This document shows positions 10,646-20,049 of a stretch of 64,000 bases of DNA, piece by piece; position 1 is the stretch's first letter; the number at the start of each line of letters is the position of its first letter. The notes below the pieces were generated by a model that saw only the letters and a list, made by a program, of their open reading frames with translations, was not told the origin of the DNA and searched no databases. Source of the stretch: Pseudomonas tensinigenes. GTDB lineage: Bacteria; Pseudomonadota; Gammaproteobacteria; Pseudomonadales; Pseudomonadaceae. The DNA lies in assembly GCF_014268445.2 (NCBI RefSeq), contig NZ_CP077089.1, positions 796,501 to 860,500 on the forward strand. Direction: 5' to 3'. Both the position numbers and the translations under genes were made by a program.

Positions 10646-11254
10646 ATGTCCGGTTCGATCCTCTATATCCACGGTTTCAACAGCGCCCCGGCCTCGAAAA
10701 AGGCCTGTCAGCTGGTCTCCGTGATGGAGCAGCTGGGTTTGAGCGACAAATTGCGAGTTCCGGCCCTGCATCACCATCCGCGCGAAGCCATCGGTCAGTT
10801 GGAGCAAGCGATTGCCGAACTGGACCGGCCGCTGCTGGTGGGAAGCTCACTCGGCGGCTACTATGCGACTCACTTGGCCGAGCGCCATGGCCTGAAAGCC
10901 CTGCTGGTGAACCCGGCGGTCAGCCCGCACCGGATGTTCGACGGATATCTGGGCACGCAGAAAAACCTGTATACCGATGAAACCTGGGAATTGACCCACG
11001 ACCACGTCACCGCTCTGGCCGAACTGGAAGTGCCGGCGCCTCAGGATGCGCAGCGCTATCAGGTCTGGTTGCAGACCGGCGATGAAACACTGGATTATCG
11101 CCTCGCCCAGCAGTATTACCGGGCCTGTGCCTTGCGTATTCAGGCCGGCGGCGACCACGGTTTTCAGGGTTTTGCCGGGCAATTGCCGGCGTTGCTGAGT
11201 TTTGCCGGCATTGGCGCCGATGTGTATCAGGCAATCGATTTCACCGCACTGTGA
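10646..11254 (+). CDS. yqiA: YqiA-type alpha/beta-hydrolase esterase
   Basis: A 202-aa small serine hydrolase. The oxyanion region YIHGFNSAPASKK (residues 7-19) and nucleophile elbow GSSLGG (Ser68) are intact, with the late GGDHGF supplying the histidine. YqiA of E. coli hydrolyses short acyl esters and CoA esters in vitro; the physiological substrate is unknown. CAGGGAG lies upstream of the ATG. It sits 41 bp before parE on the same strand, a conserved neighbourhood in gamma-proteobacteria. Confidence 0.9.
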   Translation: MSGSILYIHGFNSAPASKKACQLVSVMEQLGLSDKLRVPALHHHPREAIGQLEQAIAELDRPLLVGSSLGGYYATHLAERHGLKALLVNPAVSPHRMFDGYLGTQKNLYTDETWELTHDHVTALAELEVPAPQDAQRYQVWLQTGDETLDYRLAQQYYRACALRIQAGGDHGFQGFAGQLPALLSFAGIGADVYQAIDFTAL

Positions 11255-11295
11255 AGTCTTGCCCCTATTTCATGAATGACTGACGACGAGACCCT

Positions 11296-13203
11296 ATGGC
11301 CACTCCCAGCGCTAGCTCTTATAACGCCGACGCCATCGAAGTCCTCTCGGGCCTCGACCCGGTGCGCAAACGCCCCGGCATGTACACCGACACCAGTCGG
11401 CCGAACCACCTCGCCCAGGAAGTCATCGACAACAGTGTCGACGAAGCCCTGGCCGGTCACGCCAAATCGGTGCAGGTCATCCTCCACGCCGACCATTCGC
11501 TGGAAGTCAGCGATGACGGCCGTGGCATGCCGGTCGACATCCACCCGGAAGAGGGCGTGTCGGGCGTCGAACTGATCCTCACCAAGCTCCATGCGGGCGG
11601 CAAGTTCTCCAACAAGAACTACCAGTTCTCCGGCGGTTTGCACGGCGTGGGTATTTCCGTGGTCAACGCCTTGTCGACCGAAGTGCGCGTACGCGTGAAG
11701 CGTGACGGCAACGAATACCAGATGACCTTCAACGACGGCTTCAAAGCCTCGGAACTGGAAATCGTTGGCACCGTCGGCAAGCGCAACACCGGCACCAGCG
11801 TGTACTTCGCGCCGGACCCGAAATACTTCGACTCACCAAAATTTTCCATCAGCCGCCTCAAGCACGTGCTCAAGGCCAAGGCCGTTTTGTGCCCGGGGCT
11901 GCTGGTCAGCTTTGAAGACAAAGGTACCGGCGAGAAAGTCGAGTGGCATTACGAAGACGGCCTGCGCTCCTATCTGGTCGATGCCGTCAGCGAATTCGAA
12001 CGCCTGCCGAACGAGCCGTTCTGCGGCGCTTTCGCCGGTAACAAAGAAGCGGTCGACTGGGCGCTGCTGTGGCTGCCGGAAGGTGGCGACGCGGTACAGG
12101 AAAGCTACGTCAACCTGATCCCGACGGCGCAGGGCGGTACCCACGTCAACGGTTTGCGTCAGGGTTTGCTCGACGCCATGCGCGAGTTCTGCGAATTCCG
12201 CAGTCTGCTGCCGCGCGGCGTGAAGCTGGCGCCGGAAGACGTCTGGGAGCGCATCGCGTTCGTCCTGTCGATGAAAATGCAGGAGCCGCAATTCTCCGGC
12301 CAGACCAAAGAGCGACTGTCGTCCCGTGAAGCGGCGGCGTTTGTCTCCGGTGTGGTCAAGGACGCCTTCAGCCTGTGGCTCAACGCCAACCCGGAAACCG
12401 GTCTGGCGCTGGCCGAGTTGGCGATCAACAACGCCGGCCGTCGTCTCAAGGCGAGCAAGAAAGTCGAGCGCAAACGCGTTACTCAGGGCCCGGCGTTGCC
12501 GGGCAAACTGGCTGACTGCGCCGGGCAGGACCCGATGCGTTCCGAGCTGTTCCTGGTCGAAGGTGATTCCGCTGGTGGTTCCGCCAAACAAGCACGGGAC
12601 AAGGAATTCCAGGCGATCCTGCCGTTGCGCGGCAAGATCCTCAACACCTGGGAAGTCGACGGCAGCGAAGTGCTCGCCAGTCAGGAAGTGCACAACATCG
12701 CCGTGGCCATCGGTGTCGATCCGGGCGCGGCGGACATGAGCCAGCTGCGCTACGGCAAGATCTGCATTCTCGCCGACGCCGACTCCGACGGCCTGCACAT
12801 CGCGACGCTGCTCTGCGCGTTGTTCGTCCAGCATTTCCGCCCGCTGGTGGATGCCGGTCACGTCTATGTGGCGATGCCGCCGTTGTACCGCATCGATTTG
12901 GGCAAAGAGATCTACTACGCTCTCGACGAAGCCGAGCGCGACGGCATTCTCGACCGTCTGGTCGCCGAGAAGAAGCGCGGCAAACCGCAGGTCACCCGAT
13001 TCAAAGGTCTGGGTGAAATGAACCCGCCGCAGCTGCGTGAAACCACCATGGACCCGAATACTCGGCGTCTGGTGCAACTGACGCTGGGCGAGGACTTCGC
13101 CGAAACTTCGGAAATGATGGACATGCTGCTGGCGAAGAAACGCGCCGGTGACCGCAAGACCTGGCTCGAATCCAAAGGCAACCTCGCCGAGGTGCTGGCC
13201 TGA
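11296..13203 (+). CDS. parE: DNA topoisomerase IV subunit B
   Basis: A 635-aa ATPase subunit of topoisomerase IV, which decatenates daughter chromosomes with ParC. The GHKL ATP site is visible (EVIDNSVDEALAG, SDDGRGMPV, GGLHGVGISVVNAL). It is followed by the transducer region and the TOPRIM domain (LFLVEGDSAGGSAKQ, LPLRGKILN, LADADSDGLHI), and the C-terminal RFKGLGEMNP. Length is that of pseudomonad ParE. The stop TGA shares its A with the start of the following gene (TGATG), which indicates translational coupling. parC follows two genes later, so the subunits are in one likely operon. Confidence 0.98.
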   Translation: MATPSASSYNADAIEVLSGLDPVRKRPGMYTDTSRPNHLAQEVIDNSVDEALAGHAKSVQVILHADHSLEVSDDGRGMPVDIHPEEGVSGVELILTKLHAGGKFSNKNYQFSGGLHGVGISVVNALSTEVRVRVKRDGNEYQMTFNDGFKASELEIVGTVGKRNTGTSVYFAPDPKYFDSPKFSISRLKHVLKAKAVLCPGLLVSFEDKGTGEKVEWHYEDGLRSYLVDAVSEFERLPNEPFCGAFAGNKEAVDWALLWLPEGGDAVQESYVNLIPTAQGGTHVNGLRQGLLDAMREFCEFRSLLPRGVKLAPEDVWERIAFVLSMKMQEPQFSGQTKERLSSREAAAFVSGVVKDAFSLWLNANPETGLALAELAINNAGRRLKASKKVERKRVTQGPALPGKLADCAGQDPMRSELFLVEGDSAGGSAKQARDKEFQAILPLRGKILNTWEVDGSEVLASQEVHNIAVAIGVDPGAADMSQLRYGKICILADADSDGLHIATLLCALFVQHFRPLVDAGHVYVAMPPLYRIDLGKEIYYALDEAERDGILDRLVAEKKRGKPQVTRFKGLGEMNPPQLRETTMDPNTRRLVQLTLGEDFAETSEMMDMLLAKKRAGDRKTWLESKGNLAEVLA

Positions 13204-14192
13204 TGCGGTTTGGCTGGGCCTTGGCGGGTGCGTTGCTGCTGAGTGCAATGAATGTGTCGGCCGAGCCGTTGCAGGAGTTGCGCGTGCTCTCCGGGCACCC
13301 GGTCGAAGGCATGCGCGGCGGTAACCTGTCGGGGCTGGCCATGTGTGGCGGCGAGTTGTGGACGGTGTCGGACCGCGATGACGATCAGATCTATCGGCTC
13401 AATACTGCCGATCAGGTCTGGCAGGCCGAAGCCTTGCACATCGACGTCCCCCTGGTGCCTGAGACCGGTTTGCCGTGGGGGTTGCGCTCGCGCAATTGGG
13501 CCGCGTCGTTCGTGCGCGGTGGCGATCTGGATTTCGAAGGCATCAGCTGCGACAGCGCCGGCAATCGCTACATTGTCAGCGAGGGCCACGCGGCGGTCTT
13601 GCAGGTGCCCGTCAGCGGCCCGGTCAACTGGCTGAAGATCTCGCCGATGATGGTTCGCGAAGCGCGGGCCAGCGGCATGCTCCTGCATTTCAATGCGATC
13701 TTCGAAGGCCTGGCGATCAGCCCGGCGGGTGATCAGATGTGGCTGGCCGCCGAGCGGCAAAGCCGTGGCTTGCTGCTGATCAAGCGCCAGCAGACGGTGT
13801 GGGATTGCGACGGTCGTTGCGTGCTGCTCAGCGAGGGCGGCAAGGAAATGCAGCCGCCGCAGTTCCCCAAGGCCAGAGCGGTCAACCGGGATTTTTCCGA
13901 CCTTTCGTTGTTTAACGGCAAATTGTTTACCCTTGAGCGCAACGCCTTCCAGATCTGTCGGCGCGATGCGCAGACCGCCAAGGTCGAGCGTTGCTGGTCG
14001 TACGCTGCTGAACTGTTGCAGGCCAACCGCCGTTACTCGCAGAACTTCGGGTTGGAAGAGGCGCTGATCGTTGACGCTGATGGTGCATGGGTCGGCGTCG
14101 ACAATAATTTCGGCCCGCGGGCCGACGGTGAGGTTCGGCCGATCGTCTGGCGCTTCGCCGCACCTGACGGTGGCTGGAGCGCCAAGCCATGA
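13203..14192 (+). CDS. exported esterase-like/phytase-like family protein
   Basis: A 329-aa protein with a signal peptide (MRFGWALAGALLLSAMNVSA). The mature part has repeated beta-propeller-like blades with NLSGLAMCGGELWTVSDRDD, GGDLDFEGISCDSAGNRYIV and NAIFEGLAISPAGDQMW, characteristic of the esterase-like-activity-of-phytase family. The DFEGI and FEGLAI repeats are the best markers. Actual phytase activity is unproven for this family. It overlaps the parE stop by one base and the next gene by four (ATGA), so it is locked into the parE-parC operon; no functional tie to topoisomerase IV is known. Confidence 0.85.
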   Translation: MRFGWALAGALLLSAMNVSAEPLQELRVLSGHPVEGMRGGNLSGLAMCGGELWTVSDRDDDQIYRLNTADQVWQAEALHIDVPLVPETGLPWGLRSRNWAASFVRGGDLDFEGISCDSAGNRYIVSEGHAAVLQVPVSGPVNWLKISPMMVREARASGMLLHFNAIFEGLAISPAGDQMWLAAERQSRGLLLIKRQQTVWDCDGRCVLLSEGGKEMQPPQFPKARAVNRDFSDLSLFNGKLFTLERNAFQICRRDAQTAKVERCWSYAAELLQANRRYSQNFGLEEALIVDADGAWVGVDNNFGPRADGEVRPIVWRFAAPDGGWSAKP

Positions 14193-14713
14193 GCCAGCAA
14201 CCGCCGGGCAAGCGCGCCGGTCGGGTGCTGATGATTCTGGCATGGTGCGCGGCACTGTTTCTGGCGACGCGGTTCTTTGGCCAGTGGGAGCAACGCCAGC
14301 AGAATCCGAACGTGGTAGTCAGTTCGGAGCAGGGTGAAGGGTTTATCGAGGTGAAACTGGCCGGCAATGCCCAAGGGCATTTTGTCGCCAGTGGTCAGAT
14401 CAACGGTGAGCCGGTGGAGTTCATGCTCGACACCGGCGCGACCGATGTGGCGATCCCGGCGGATCTGGCCAAGCGTTTGAAACTGGAAGAAGGTTTCGGA
14501 GTGACCCTGAGCACGGCTAACGGCCTGAGCCAGGGCTATCGGACCAAAATTGCCCGCCTGCAACTGGGCGACATTGTGCTGCGGGATGTTCGCGCACTGG
14601 TGGCGCCGGGGCTGCATGGCGATCAGGTGCTGCTCGGCATGAGCGCCCTGAACAAACTTGAATTTACTCAGCGCGGTGGCACCATGCTGCTGCGCCAGAC
14701 AACGAACCGATGA
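14189..14713 (+). CDS. membrane-anchored retropepsin-like aspartic protease (TIGR02281 type)
   Basis: A 174-aa protein with one N-terminal transmembrane segment (residues about 12-30) and a single retropepsin-like domain. The active-site motif is [13 protein letters not shown] (Asp81-Thr-Gly); the second hydrophobic flap region [12 protein letters not shown] closes the domain. Such single-lobed clan AA proteases would act as dimers, presumably in the periplasm given the anchor. The start overlaps the phytase-like stop as ATGA. It ends 7 bp before parC. Substrates are unknown. Confidence 0.87.
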   Translation: MSQQPPGKRAGRVLMILAWCAALFLATRFFGQWEQRQQNPNVVVSSEQGEGFIEVKLAGNAQGHFVASGQINGEPVEFMLDTGATDVAIPADLAKRLKLEEGFGVTLSTANGLSQGYRTKIARLQLGDIVLRDVRALVAPGLHGDQVLLGMSALNKLEFTQRGGTMLLRQTTNR

Positions 14714-14720
14714 GGCCTGC

Positions 14721-16985
14721 ATGAGCAACCCCCTTGATCTCAGCCTGGACGGTGTAGAACGCCGCTCGTTGGCCGACTTCACCGAAAGTGCCTACCTCAA
14801 CTACTCCATGTACGTGATCATGGACCGTGCCTTGCCGCATATCGGCGACGGCCTGAAACCAGTGCAGCGGCGTATCGTCTACGCCATGAGCGAGTTGGGC
14901 CTGGACGCCGATTCCAAGCACAAGAAATCGGCGCGTACCGTCGGTGACGTGCTCGGCAAGTTCCACCCGCACGGCGACTCGGCGTGCTACGAAGCGATGG
15001 TGCTGATGGCCCAGCCATTCAGCTATCGCTACACGCTGGTCGACGGCCAGGGTAACTGGGGTGCGCCGGATGATCCGAAGTCCTTCGCCGCCATGCGTTA
15101 CACCGAAGCACGCTTGTCGCGTTATTCCGAAGTGCTGCTCAGCGAACTGGGCCAAGGCACTGCCGACTGGGGCCCGAACTTCGACGGCACCCTGCAGGAG
15201 CCGCTGGTGCTGCCGGCGCGCCTGCCGAACATTCTGCTCAACGGCACCACCGGTATCGCCGTGGGCATGGCCACCGATGTGCCGCCGCACAACCTGCGCG
15301 AAGTCGCCACCGCTTGCGTGCGCTTGCTCGATGAGCCGAAAGCCACGGTCGAACAGCTCTGCGAACACATTCAGGGCCCGGACTATCCGACCGAAGCGGA
15401 AATCATCACGCCGCGCGCCGACCTGCTGAAAATGTACGAAACCGGCAAGGGCTCGGTGCGCATGCGCGCCGTGTACCACGTCGAAGACGGCGACATCATC
15501 GTCACCGCGCTGCCGCACCAGGTCTCTGGTGCCAAGGTGCTGGAACAGATCGCCGCGCTGATGCAGGCGAAACCGTCAAAAGCCCCGCAGATCGCTGACC
15601 TGCGCGACGAATCCGACCACGAAAACCCGTGCCGCATCGTGATCATTCCGGTCAACAGCCGCGTCGATCACGAAGCGCTGATGCAGCACCTGTTCGCCAG
15701 CACCGAGCTGGAGTCGACCTACCGGGTCAACGTCAACATCATCGGTCTGGACGGCAAGCCGCAGCTGAAAAACCTCCGCGCCTTGCTGGTCGAATGGCTG
15801 GAATTCCGCGTACTGACCGTGCGTCGCCGCCTGCAATTCCGCCTCGACAAGGTCGAGCGTCGCCTGCACCTGTTGGACGGTTTGTTGATCGCTTACCTCA
15901 ATCTGGATGAAGTGATCCACATCATCCGTACCGAGGAACACCCGAAAGCCAAGCTGATCGAGCGTTTCGCCCTCAGCGAGATTCAGGCCGACTACATCCT
16001 CGACACCCGTCTGCGTCAGTTGGCGCGACTGGAAGAGATGAAGCTGCGCGACGAGCAGGACGAACTGCTCAAGGAACAAGCCAAGCTGCAAGCGCTGCTG
16101 GGCAGCGAAGCCAAGTTGAAAAAACTGGTGCGCACCGAGCTGATCAAGGACGCCGAAACCTATGGCGACGATCGTCGTTCGCCAATCGTTGAGCGTACCG
16201 AAGCCAAAGCGTTGACCGAACACGATCTGCTGCCGAACGAGAAAGTCACCGTCGTGCTGTCAGAAAAAGGCTGGATCCGTTCCGCCAAAGGGCATGACAT
16301 CGACGCTACCGGCCTGTCGTACAAGGCCGGCGATGGCTTCAAAACCTCGGCGGCGGGGCGCTCCAACCAGTCTGCCGTGGTGATCGACTCCACCGGCCGC
16401 AGCTATTCTGTTGCCGCGCATACGCTGCCGTCGGCGCGTGGCCAGGGCGAGCCGTTGACCGGTCGTCTGACGCCGCCACCGGGCGCTTCGTTTGAATGCG
16501 TGCTGATGCCGGAAGACGACGCGTTGTACGTGATCGCTTCCGACGCCGGTTACGGCTTCGTGGTCAAAGGCGAAGACCTGCAAGCCAAGAACAAGGCCGG
16601 TAAAGCCCTGTTGAGCCTGCCGAACAACGCCAAAGTGATCGCGCCGCGCCCGGTTGCCGATCGTGAGCAGAACTGGCTGGCCTCGGTCACGACCGAAGGT
16701 CGCCTGCTGATCTTCAAAATCAGCGATCTGCCACAATTAGGGAAGGGCAAAGGCAACAAGATCATCGGTATTTCCGGTGAGCGTGTGGCCAGTCGCGAAG
16801 AATATGTCACGGACATCGCCGTACTTCCGGAAGGTGCCACTTTGGTGCTGCAGGCCGGAAAACGGACCCTGTCGCTGAAGGCCGACGACCTCGAACACTA
16901 CAAGGGTGAACGTGGGCGTCGCGGGAATAAGCTCCCGAGGGGCTTCCAGCGGGTCGATGCGCTGCTCGTCGAAAACCTCAATTAG
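14721..16985 (+). CDS. parC: DNA topoisomerase IV subunit A
   Basis: A 754-aa DNA cleavage-religation subunit of topoisomerase IV. The catalytic tyrosine lies in [13 protein letters not shown] (Tyr127). The quinolone-resistance region [13 protein letters not shown] has Ser87 and Glu91, the wild-type, quinolone-susceptible residues. A long coiled coil (about 420-490, rich in E, K, L, Q) and a C-terminal beta-pinwheel follow. ATG 14721 gives the family-standard [37 protein letters not shown] hairpin at 17001-17026 follows the stop without a clear T run. Confidence 0.98.
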   Translation: MSNPLDLSLDGVERRSLADFTESAYLNYSMYVIMDRALPHIGDGLKPVQRRIVYAMSELGLDADSKHKKSARTVGDVLGKFHPHGDSACYEAMVLMAQPFSYRYTLVDGQGNWGAPDDPKSFAAMRYTEARLSRYSEVLLSELGQGTADWGPNFDGTLQEPLVLPARLPNILLNGTTGIAVGMATDVPPHNLREVATACVRLLDEPKATVEQLCEHIQGPDYPTEAEIITPRADLLKMYETGKGSVRMRAVYHVEDGDIIVTALPHQVSGAKVLEQIAALMQAKPSKAPQIADLRDESDHENPCRIVIIPVNSRVDHEALMQHLFASTELESTYRVNVNIIGLDGKPQLKNLRALLVEWLEFRVLTVRRRLQFRLDKVERRLHLLDGLLIAYLNLDEVIHIIRTEEHPKAKLIERFALSEIQADYILDTRLRQLARLEEMKLRDEQDELLKEQAKLQALLGSEAKLKKLVRTELIKDAETYGDDRRSPIVERTEAKALTEHDLLPNEKVTVVLSEKGWIRSAKGHDIDATGLSYKAGDGFKTSAAGRSNQSAVVIDSTGRSYSVAAHTLPSARGQGEPLTGRLTPPPGASFECVLMPEDDALYVIASDAGYGFVVKGEDLQAKNKAGKALLSLPNNAKVIAPRPVADREQNWLASVTTEGRLLIFKISDLPQLGKGKGNKIIGISGERVASREEYVTDIAVLPEGATLVLQAGKRTLSLKADDLEHYKGERGRRGNKLPRGFQRVDALLVENLN

Positions 16986-17159
16986 GCGTCCTAGAGAGCT
17001 CGATCTACGATTTAACGCGTAGATCGACGCTTTGGCGCTGGAGTCGGAACGCATATTCACGGATGATATGGCCTTTCCAAGCGCCGGCGTGGCCGAGCGT
17101 TCTTCATATTTATTGAGTATTTTCACTGTGGTCAGCCTTGTGGCGGCCACCTGGACGGG

Positions 17160-17873
17160 ATGATGACTGCTCTGCGCCCCCTTATTTTCCTGCTCGCCGG
17201 CGTTTTGGGCCTGGCGGGTTGCAGCGTTCACCAGCCGGTGTCGCTGTATCAACTGGACAGCGGAAGTCCGGTTCAGCCTGCGCAAAGCGCAGGCATGGCG
17301 GTTTTGTTGGGTCCGGTAGTCGTAGCTGATTACCTGCAACGTGAGACCTTGCTGCAACGTCAACCGGACGGCAGTCTGCAAGCGGCGACCGACGGTCGTT
17401 GGGCTGGCAGCCTTTCGTCGGATATCGATCAGTTGCTGATGCGTCAGGTTGCTGGCCATCTGGACAGCCAGCGAGTGGTGCTGGCACCGGCCACTACGGG
17501 GTTCACTCCGGATGTGCAGGTGTTGCTGACCATCACGCGTCTGGACTCCGGTCAGAAACAACCGGCGATCCTCGATGCGCAATGGCGTCTGATCGACCGT
17601 CGTGGTCAAGTGCGCGATAACCGCATCGTGCATCTGCAAGAGCTGCATGCTGGTAGTACGGCTTCGCAGGTGCAGGCGCAGGGCATTTTGCTGCAGCGTC
17701 TGGCCGAGCAATTGTCGGTGGCGCTGAAACCGTTGGCCAATCAGCCACCGGTGGCCGAAGCGCCGCGTAAATCGGCACCGAAACCGGCCGCGCCGGCGGC
17801 GGAGGCCGAGAAGCAGCCGAAGATTCCGATGGCCTCGCCGATTCGGACTGACATGGAAGTGTTCCGCTTCTAA
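17160..17873 (+). CDS. PqiC-like (DUF330/YmbA) outer membrane lipoprotein, orphan
   Basis: A 237-aa lipoprotein. The signal peptide ends in lipobox LAGC (Cys21 from the first ATG) and continues SVHQPVSLYQLDS, matching the ABC-transport auxiliary/PqiC family, which acts with MCE proteins (PqiAB) in lipid transport across the periplasm. Here no pqiA or pqiB gene is adjacent. The C-terminal 50 residues are rich in Ala, Pro and Lys (EAPRKSAPKPAAPAAEAEKQ), an extension beyond the folded domain. ATG 17163 is an equally good start because the GGA-containing SD is close. A rho-independent terminator follows at 17894. Confidence 0.82.
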   Translation: MMTALRPLIFLLAGVLGLAGCSVHQPVSLYQLDSGSPVQPAQSAGMAVLLGPVVVADYLQRETLLQRQPDGSLQAATDGRWAGSLSSDIDQLLMRQVAGHLDSQRVVLAPATTGFTPDVQVLLTITRLDSGQKQPAILDAQWRLIDRRGQVRDNRIVHLQELHAGSTASQVQAQGILLQRLAEQLSVALKPLANQPPVAEAPRKSAPKPAAPAAEAEKQPKIPMASPIRTDMEVFRF

Positions 17874-17893
17874 GCTGGATCGAGTCAGAACAG

Positions 17894-17923
17894 AGCCCGC
17901 CTTGTGCGGGCTTTGTTGTGTTT
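17894..17923 (+). terminator. rho-independent terminator after the PqiC-like gene
   Basis: Stem AGCCCGC / GCGGGCT (17894-17900 and 17906-17912) around CTTGT, followed by the T-rich tract TTGTTGTGTTT. Confidence 0.85.
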
Positions 17924-17948
17924 GGGGTTCTGCGTGAACGATCAAAAG

Positions 17949-18337
17949 CCCCTCACCCTAACCCTCTCCCGGAGGGAGAGGGGACTGACCGAGGTGTCTG
18001 GCGCTATACATCGACCTGAAAGAGCCTGGCGATTATGGATTCGGTAGAGCAGGAGCGACCGAGGTGTCTGCGTCATGCTTCGACCTGAAAGAGCTTGGCG
18101 ATTATGGATCGGTAGAGCAGGGGCCGACCGAGGGGGCTGGCGCTATACATCGACCTGAAAGATCCTGGCGATTGTGGATTCGGCGGAGCAGGGGCGGACC
18201 GAGGTGTCTGGCGTCATACGTCGACTCTGAAAGAGTTTGGCGATTCTGGATTCACAGCAGGGCGCTCAAGTCGGTGTAGCTCTCCAATATCCCCCAATCA
18301 GTCCCCTCTCCCTCGGGGAGAGGGCTAGGGTGAGGGG
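17949..18337. mobile_element. palindromic MITE-like element, long form with 70-bp tandem units
   Basis: It has 35-bp inverted ends (17949-17983 and 18303-18337), each containing CTCTCCCxGAGGGAGAG-type symmetry. Between them are four direct copies of a unit of about 70 bp starting GACCGAGG at 17987, 18057, 18126 and 18197. Each unit runs through a CGACCTGAAAGA core to GCGATTxTGGAT. The terminal segment (TCCAATATCCCCCAATCAGT) matches the short element at 10370-10547. A plus-strand open frame of 71 codons at 18064-18279 is only the repeat read through and shows no coding character. The element fills most of the 536-bp gap between the PqiC-like gene and the minus-strand AhpA-like gene. Confidence 0.78.
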
Positions 18338-18351
18338 CTCTTCAGTCACCC

Positions 18352-18391
18352 ACAAAAAAGCCCGCAGACAATCGCTTGTCTGCGGGCTTCT
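18352..18391 (-). terminator. rho-independent terminator for the AhpA/YtjB-like gene
   Basis: The stem GCCCGCAGACA / TGTCTGCGGGC surrounds ATCGCT. Read on the minus strand the stem is followed by CTTTTTTGTG, so it terminates the minus-strand gene ending at 18410. Confidence 0.9.
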
Positions 18392-18409
18392 TCACATCAG
18401 GCCTAAGGC

Positions 18410-19915
18410 TTAAGCCCGACGCTCATGCATCCGCGCCAGTTGCCGCTCGAGCATCGATGGATAAGGCTCCATCAACCGCTCCACGCAGCAAGCCCCCTCA
18501 GGGCTGGCGATCGGGCGGATCCGCGCACGCTGGCGGATCAGCGCGTCATCACTGATCTTGCGCTCAACCAGCAGCAGGTTGCGGCTGTGTTGCGACAAGG
18601 CCAGCGCGTCCTGGGCCGAATCGGTCAGCAGCAAATCAATCTGGCTCAACCCGAACAGCTCGTCACCCAAGGTCAGGCCCAATTGCAGTTGCAGGGTGAT
18701 GCCGCTGTCCGCGACTTCAATCTGCAACTGATGACCCAGCGCCCGCAGCAGTTCGCCGCAGCAGATCGCATTGGTCAGGTAATCGTCGCCGCTGTCTTCG
18801 GTGTGGAACAGCATCAGCGTGCTGCCGTCGTTCAGGGTTTCGATTTCACCCTGATACAGCGAAGCAGCCTGATCGAGGCAGTCACGATAACGCTCCTGCA
18901 ACTCCTCCAGACGTGCACGTGGCAAGCGGCGCAGTTGCTCCTGTGAACCCAGTTGCACGGCCAGCACGGCGGTGTGCTGCGGCACGCTTGGCGACGGCTG
19001 ACGAACGACGGGTTGCGGCGCGCCATTGAGCGACTCGTCGCGCAGGTCGGCGAACGCGTCATCGTCATCATCGTCTTCGACGGTGCTGACCAGATGTCGC
19101 GGCGCCGGCTTCTGCGCGGCCATCGGACGGGTTTCGTCGAAACTCGGATCACGCAAGTTGCGCACCTCGAACTCCGGCTCGTCTTCTTCGTCCTCGAATT
19201 CAGGCTCCGGTTCAGGTGCAGGCTCCGGCGCGTAATTGGCGTGCAACTGACGCGCCAGATCGCCGATTTCATCCTGACGATCGATGCCCGGCGTGTGTTC
19301 GTCGATGCGGCGCAACCAGACGCGCAATTGCAGCAGCGGCGTCGACAGATAACGCCCCATGCGCAGGCTCAGGGCCAGCGACAGCGCCAACAGGATTCCG
19401 CTGAGAATGCCCATGCTTTGCAGGCTGATGGTCATCGGCTGCTGGAACTGATCCATGTCCAGGCTGATGCGCAATTGCCCGGCGGTCACGTCCTGGAAGG
19501 TGATCTTGCTCTCGTACATGCCTTCGGCTTCGCCCAGCAGGCTGTGCTTGGGACGCTGACCGGACTCGGCGAGGATGCGGTTATCCACGCTGTAGATCGC
19601 CGCGTGGGCCACCAGTTTGTTCTTGGTCAGGTTGTTGAGCAGCACATTGAGGCTGAGGATGTCATTGGACACCAACAGCTCGGTGGCAGAGGTCGCGGTC
19701 TGCGTGGTCAGGCTTTCGCCCAGCGCATCGGCCTGCTGGTGCATGGCCTGCTTGAATTGCAAACCCATCACGCCGGCATAGATCACCAGGGCCAGAGCGA
19801 CCAGGATCACGTTATGGCTGGCAATGCGCAATGCAATCGGTACACGGCGGTGGCGCAGTGCACGGAAGATCAGCAGGAAGAAGTTATCGGTTTTAACTGG
19901 CGTGGGCCGGTTCAC
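18410..19915 (-). CDS. AhpA/YtjB (Smp-like) membrane protein with acidic linker
   Basis: A 501-aa inner-membrane protein. A cytoplasmic start is followed by TM1 (about 28-50), a periplasmic region of about 115 residues, and TM2 (about 166-185) leading into a HAMP-like RMGRYLSTPLLQLRVWLRRI. A strongly acidic linker follows (EPEPEFEDEEDEPEFE at about 233-248 and VEDDDDDDAF at about 276-285), then a cytoplasmic domain of about 190 residues. The N-terminal half matches the AhpA/YtjB family; the head-to-head position with serB mirrors E. coli smp-serB. No kinase or cyclase motif is visible. Function unknown, probably envelope sensing. Confidence 0.78.
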   Translation of the reverse strand: MNRPTPVKTDNFFLLIFRALRHRRVPIALRIASHNVILVALALVIYAGVMGLQFKQAMHQQADALGESLTTQTATSATELLVSNDILSLNVLLNNLTKNKLVAHAAIYSVDNRILAESGQRPKHSLLGEAEGMYESKITFQDVTAGQLRISLDMDQFQQPMTISLQSMGILSGILLALSLALSLRMGRYLSTPLLQLRVWLRRIDEHTPGIDRQDEIGDLARQLHANYAPEPAPEPEPEFEDEEDEPEFEVRNLRDPSFDETRPMAAQKPAPRHLVSTVEDDDDDDAFADLRDESLNGAPQPVVRQPSPSVPQHTAVLAVQLGSQEQLRRLPRARLEELQERYRDCLDQAASLYQGEIETLNDGSTLMLFHTEDSGDDYLTNAICCGELLRALGHQLQIEVADSGITLQLQLGLTLGDELFGLSQIDLLLTDSAQDALALSQHSRNLLLVERKISDDALIRQRARIRPIASPEGACCVERLMEPYPSMLERQLARMHERRA

Positions 19916-20049
19916 TGAGCTCGGCTCTTTTGTCCGTGAAGTTGACGCGCAGTATAGCGACAGGCCCTAGACCGGCAAAGCGCTCGCGGTGCCCGATGGT
20001 CACTGAAAGTGGGTAGAATGCGGTTTTTTTCCAGTTGCGGGGGTGCGCG

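Noticed and set aside
17987..18266. Possible CRISPR array from regularly spaced repeats
   Set aside because: The four 70-bp copies are contiguous with no variable spacers, there are no cas genes, and the array lies within inverted element ends.
18064..18279. A 71-codon frame in the repeat array as a small gene
   Set aside because: It consists only of the reiterated unit, has no ribosome site, and differs between copies in ways unrelated to codon position.
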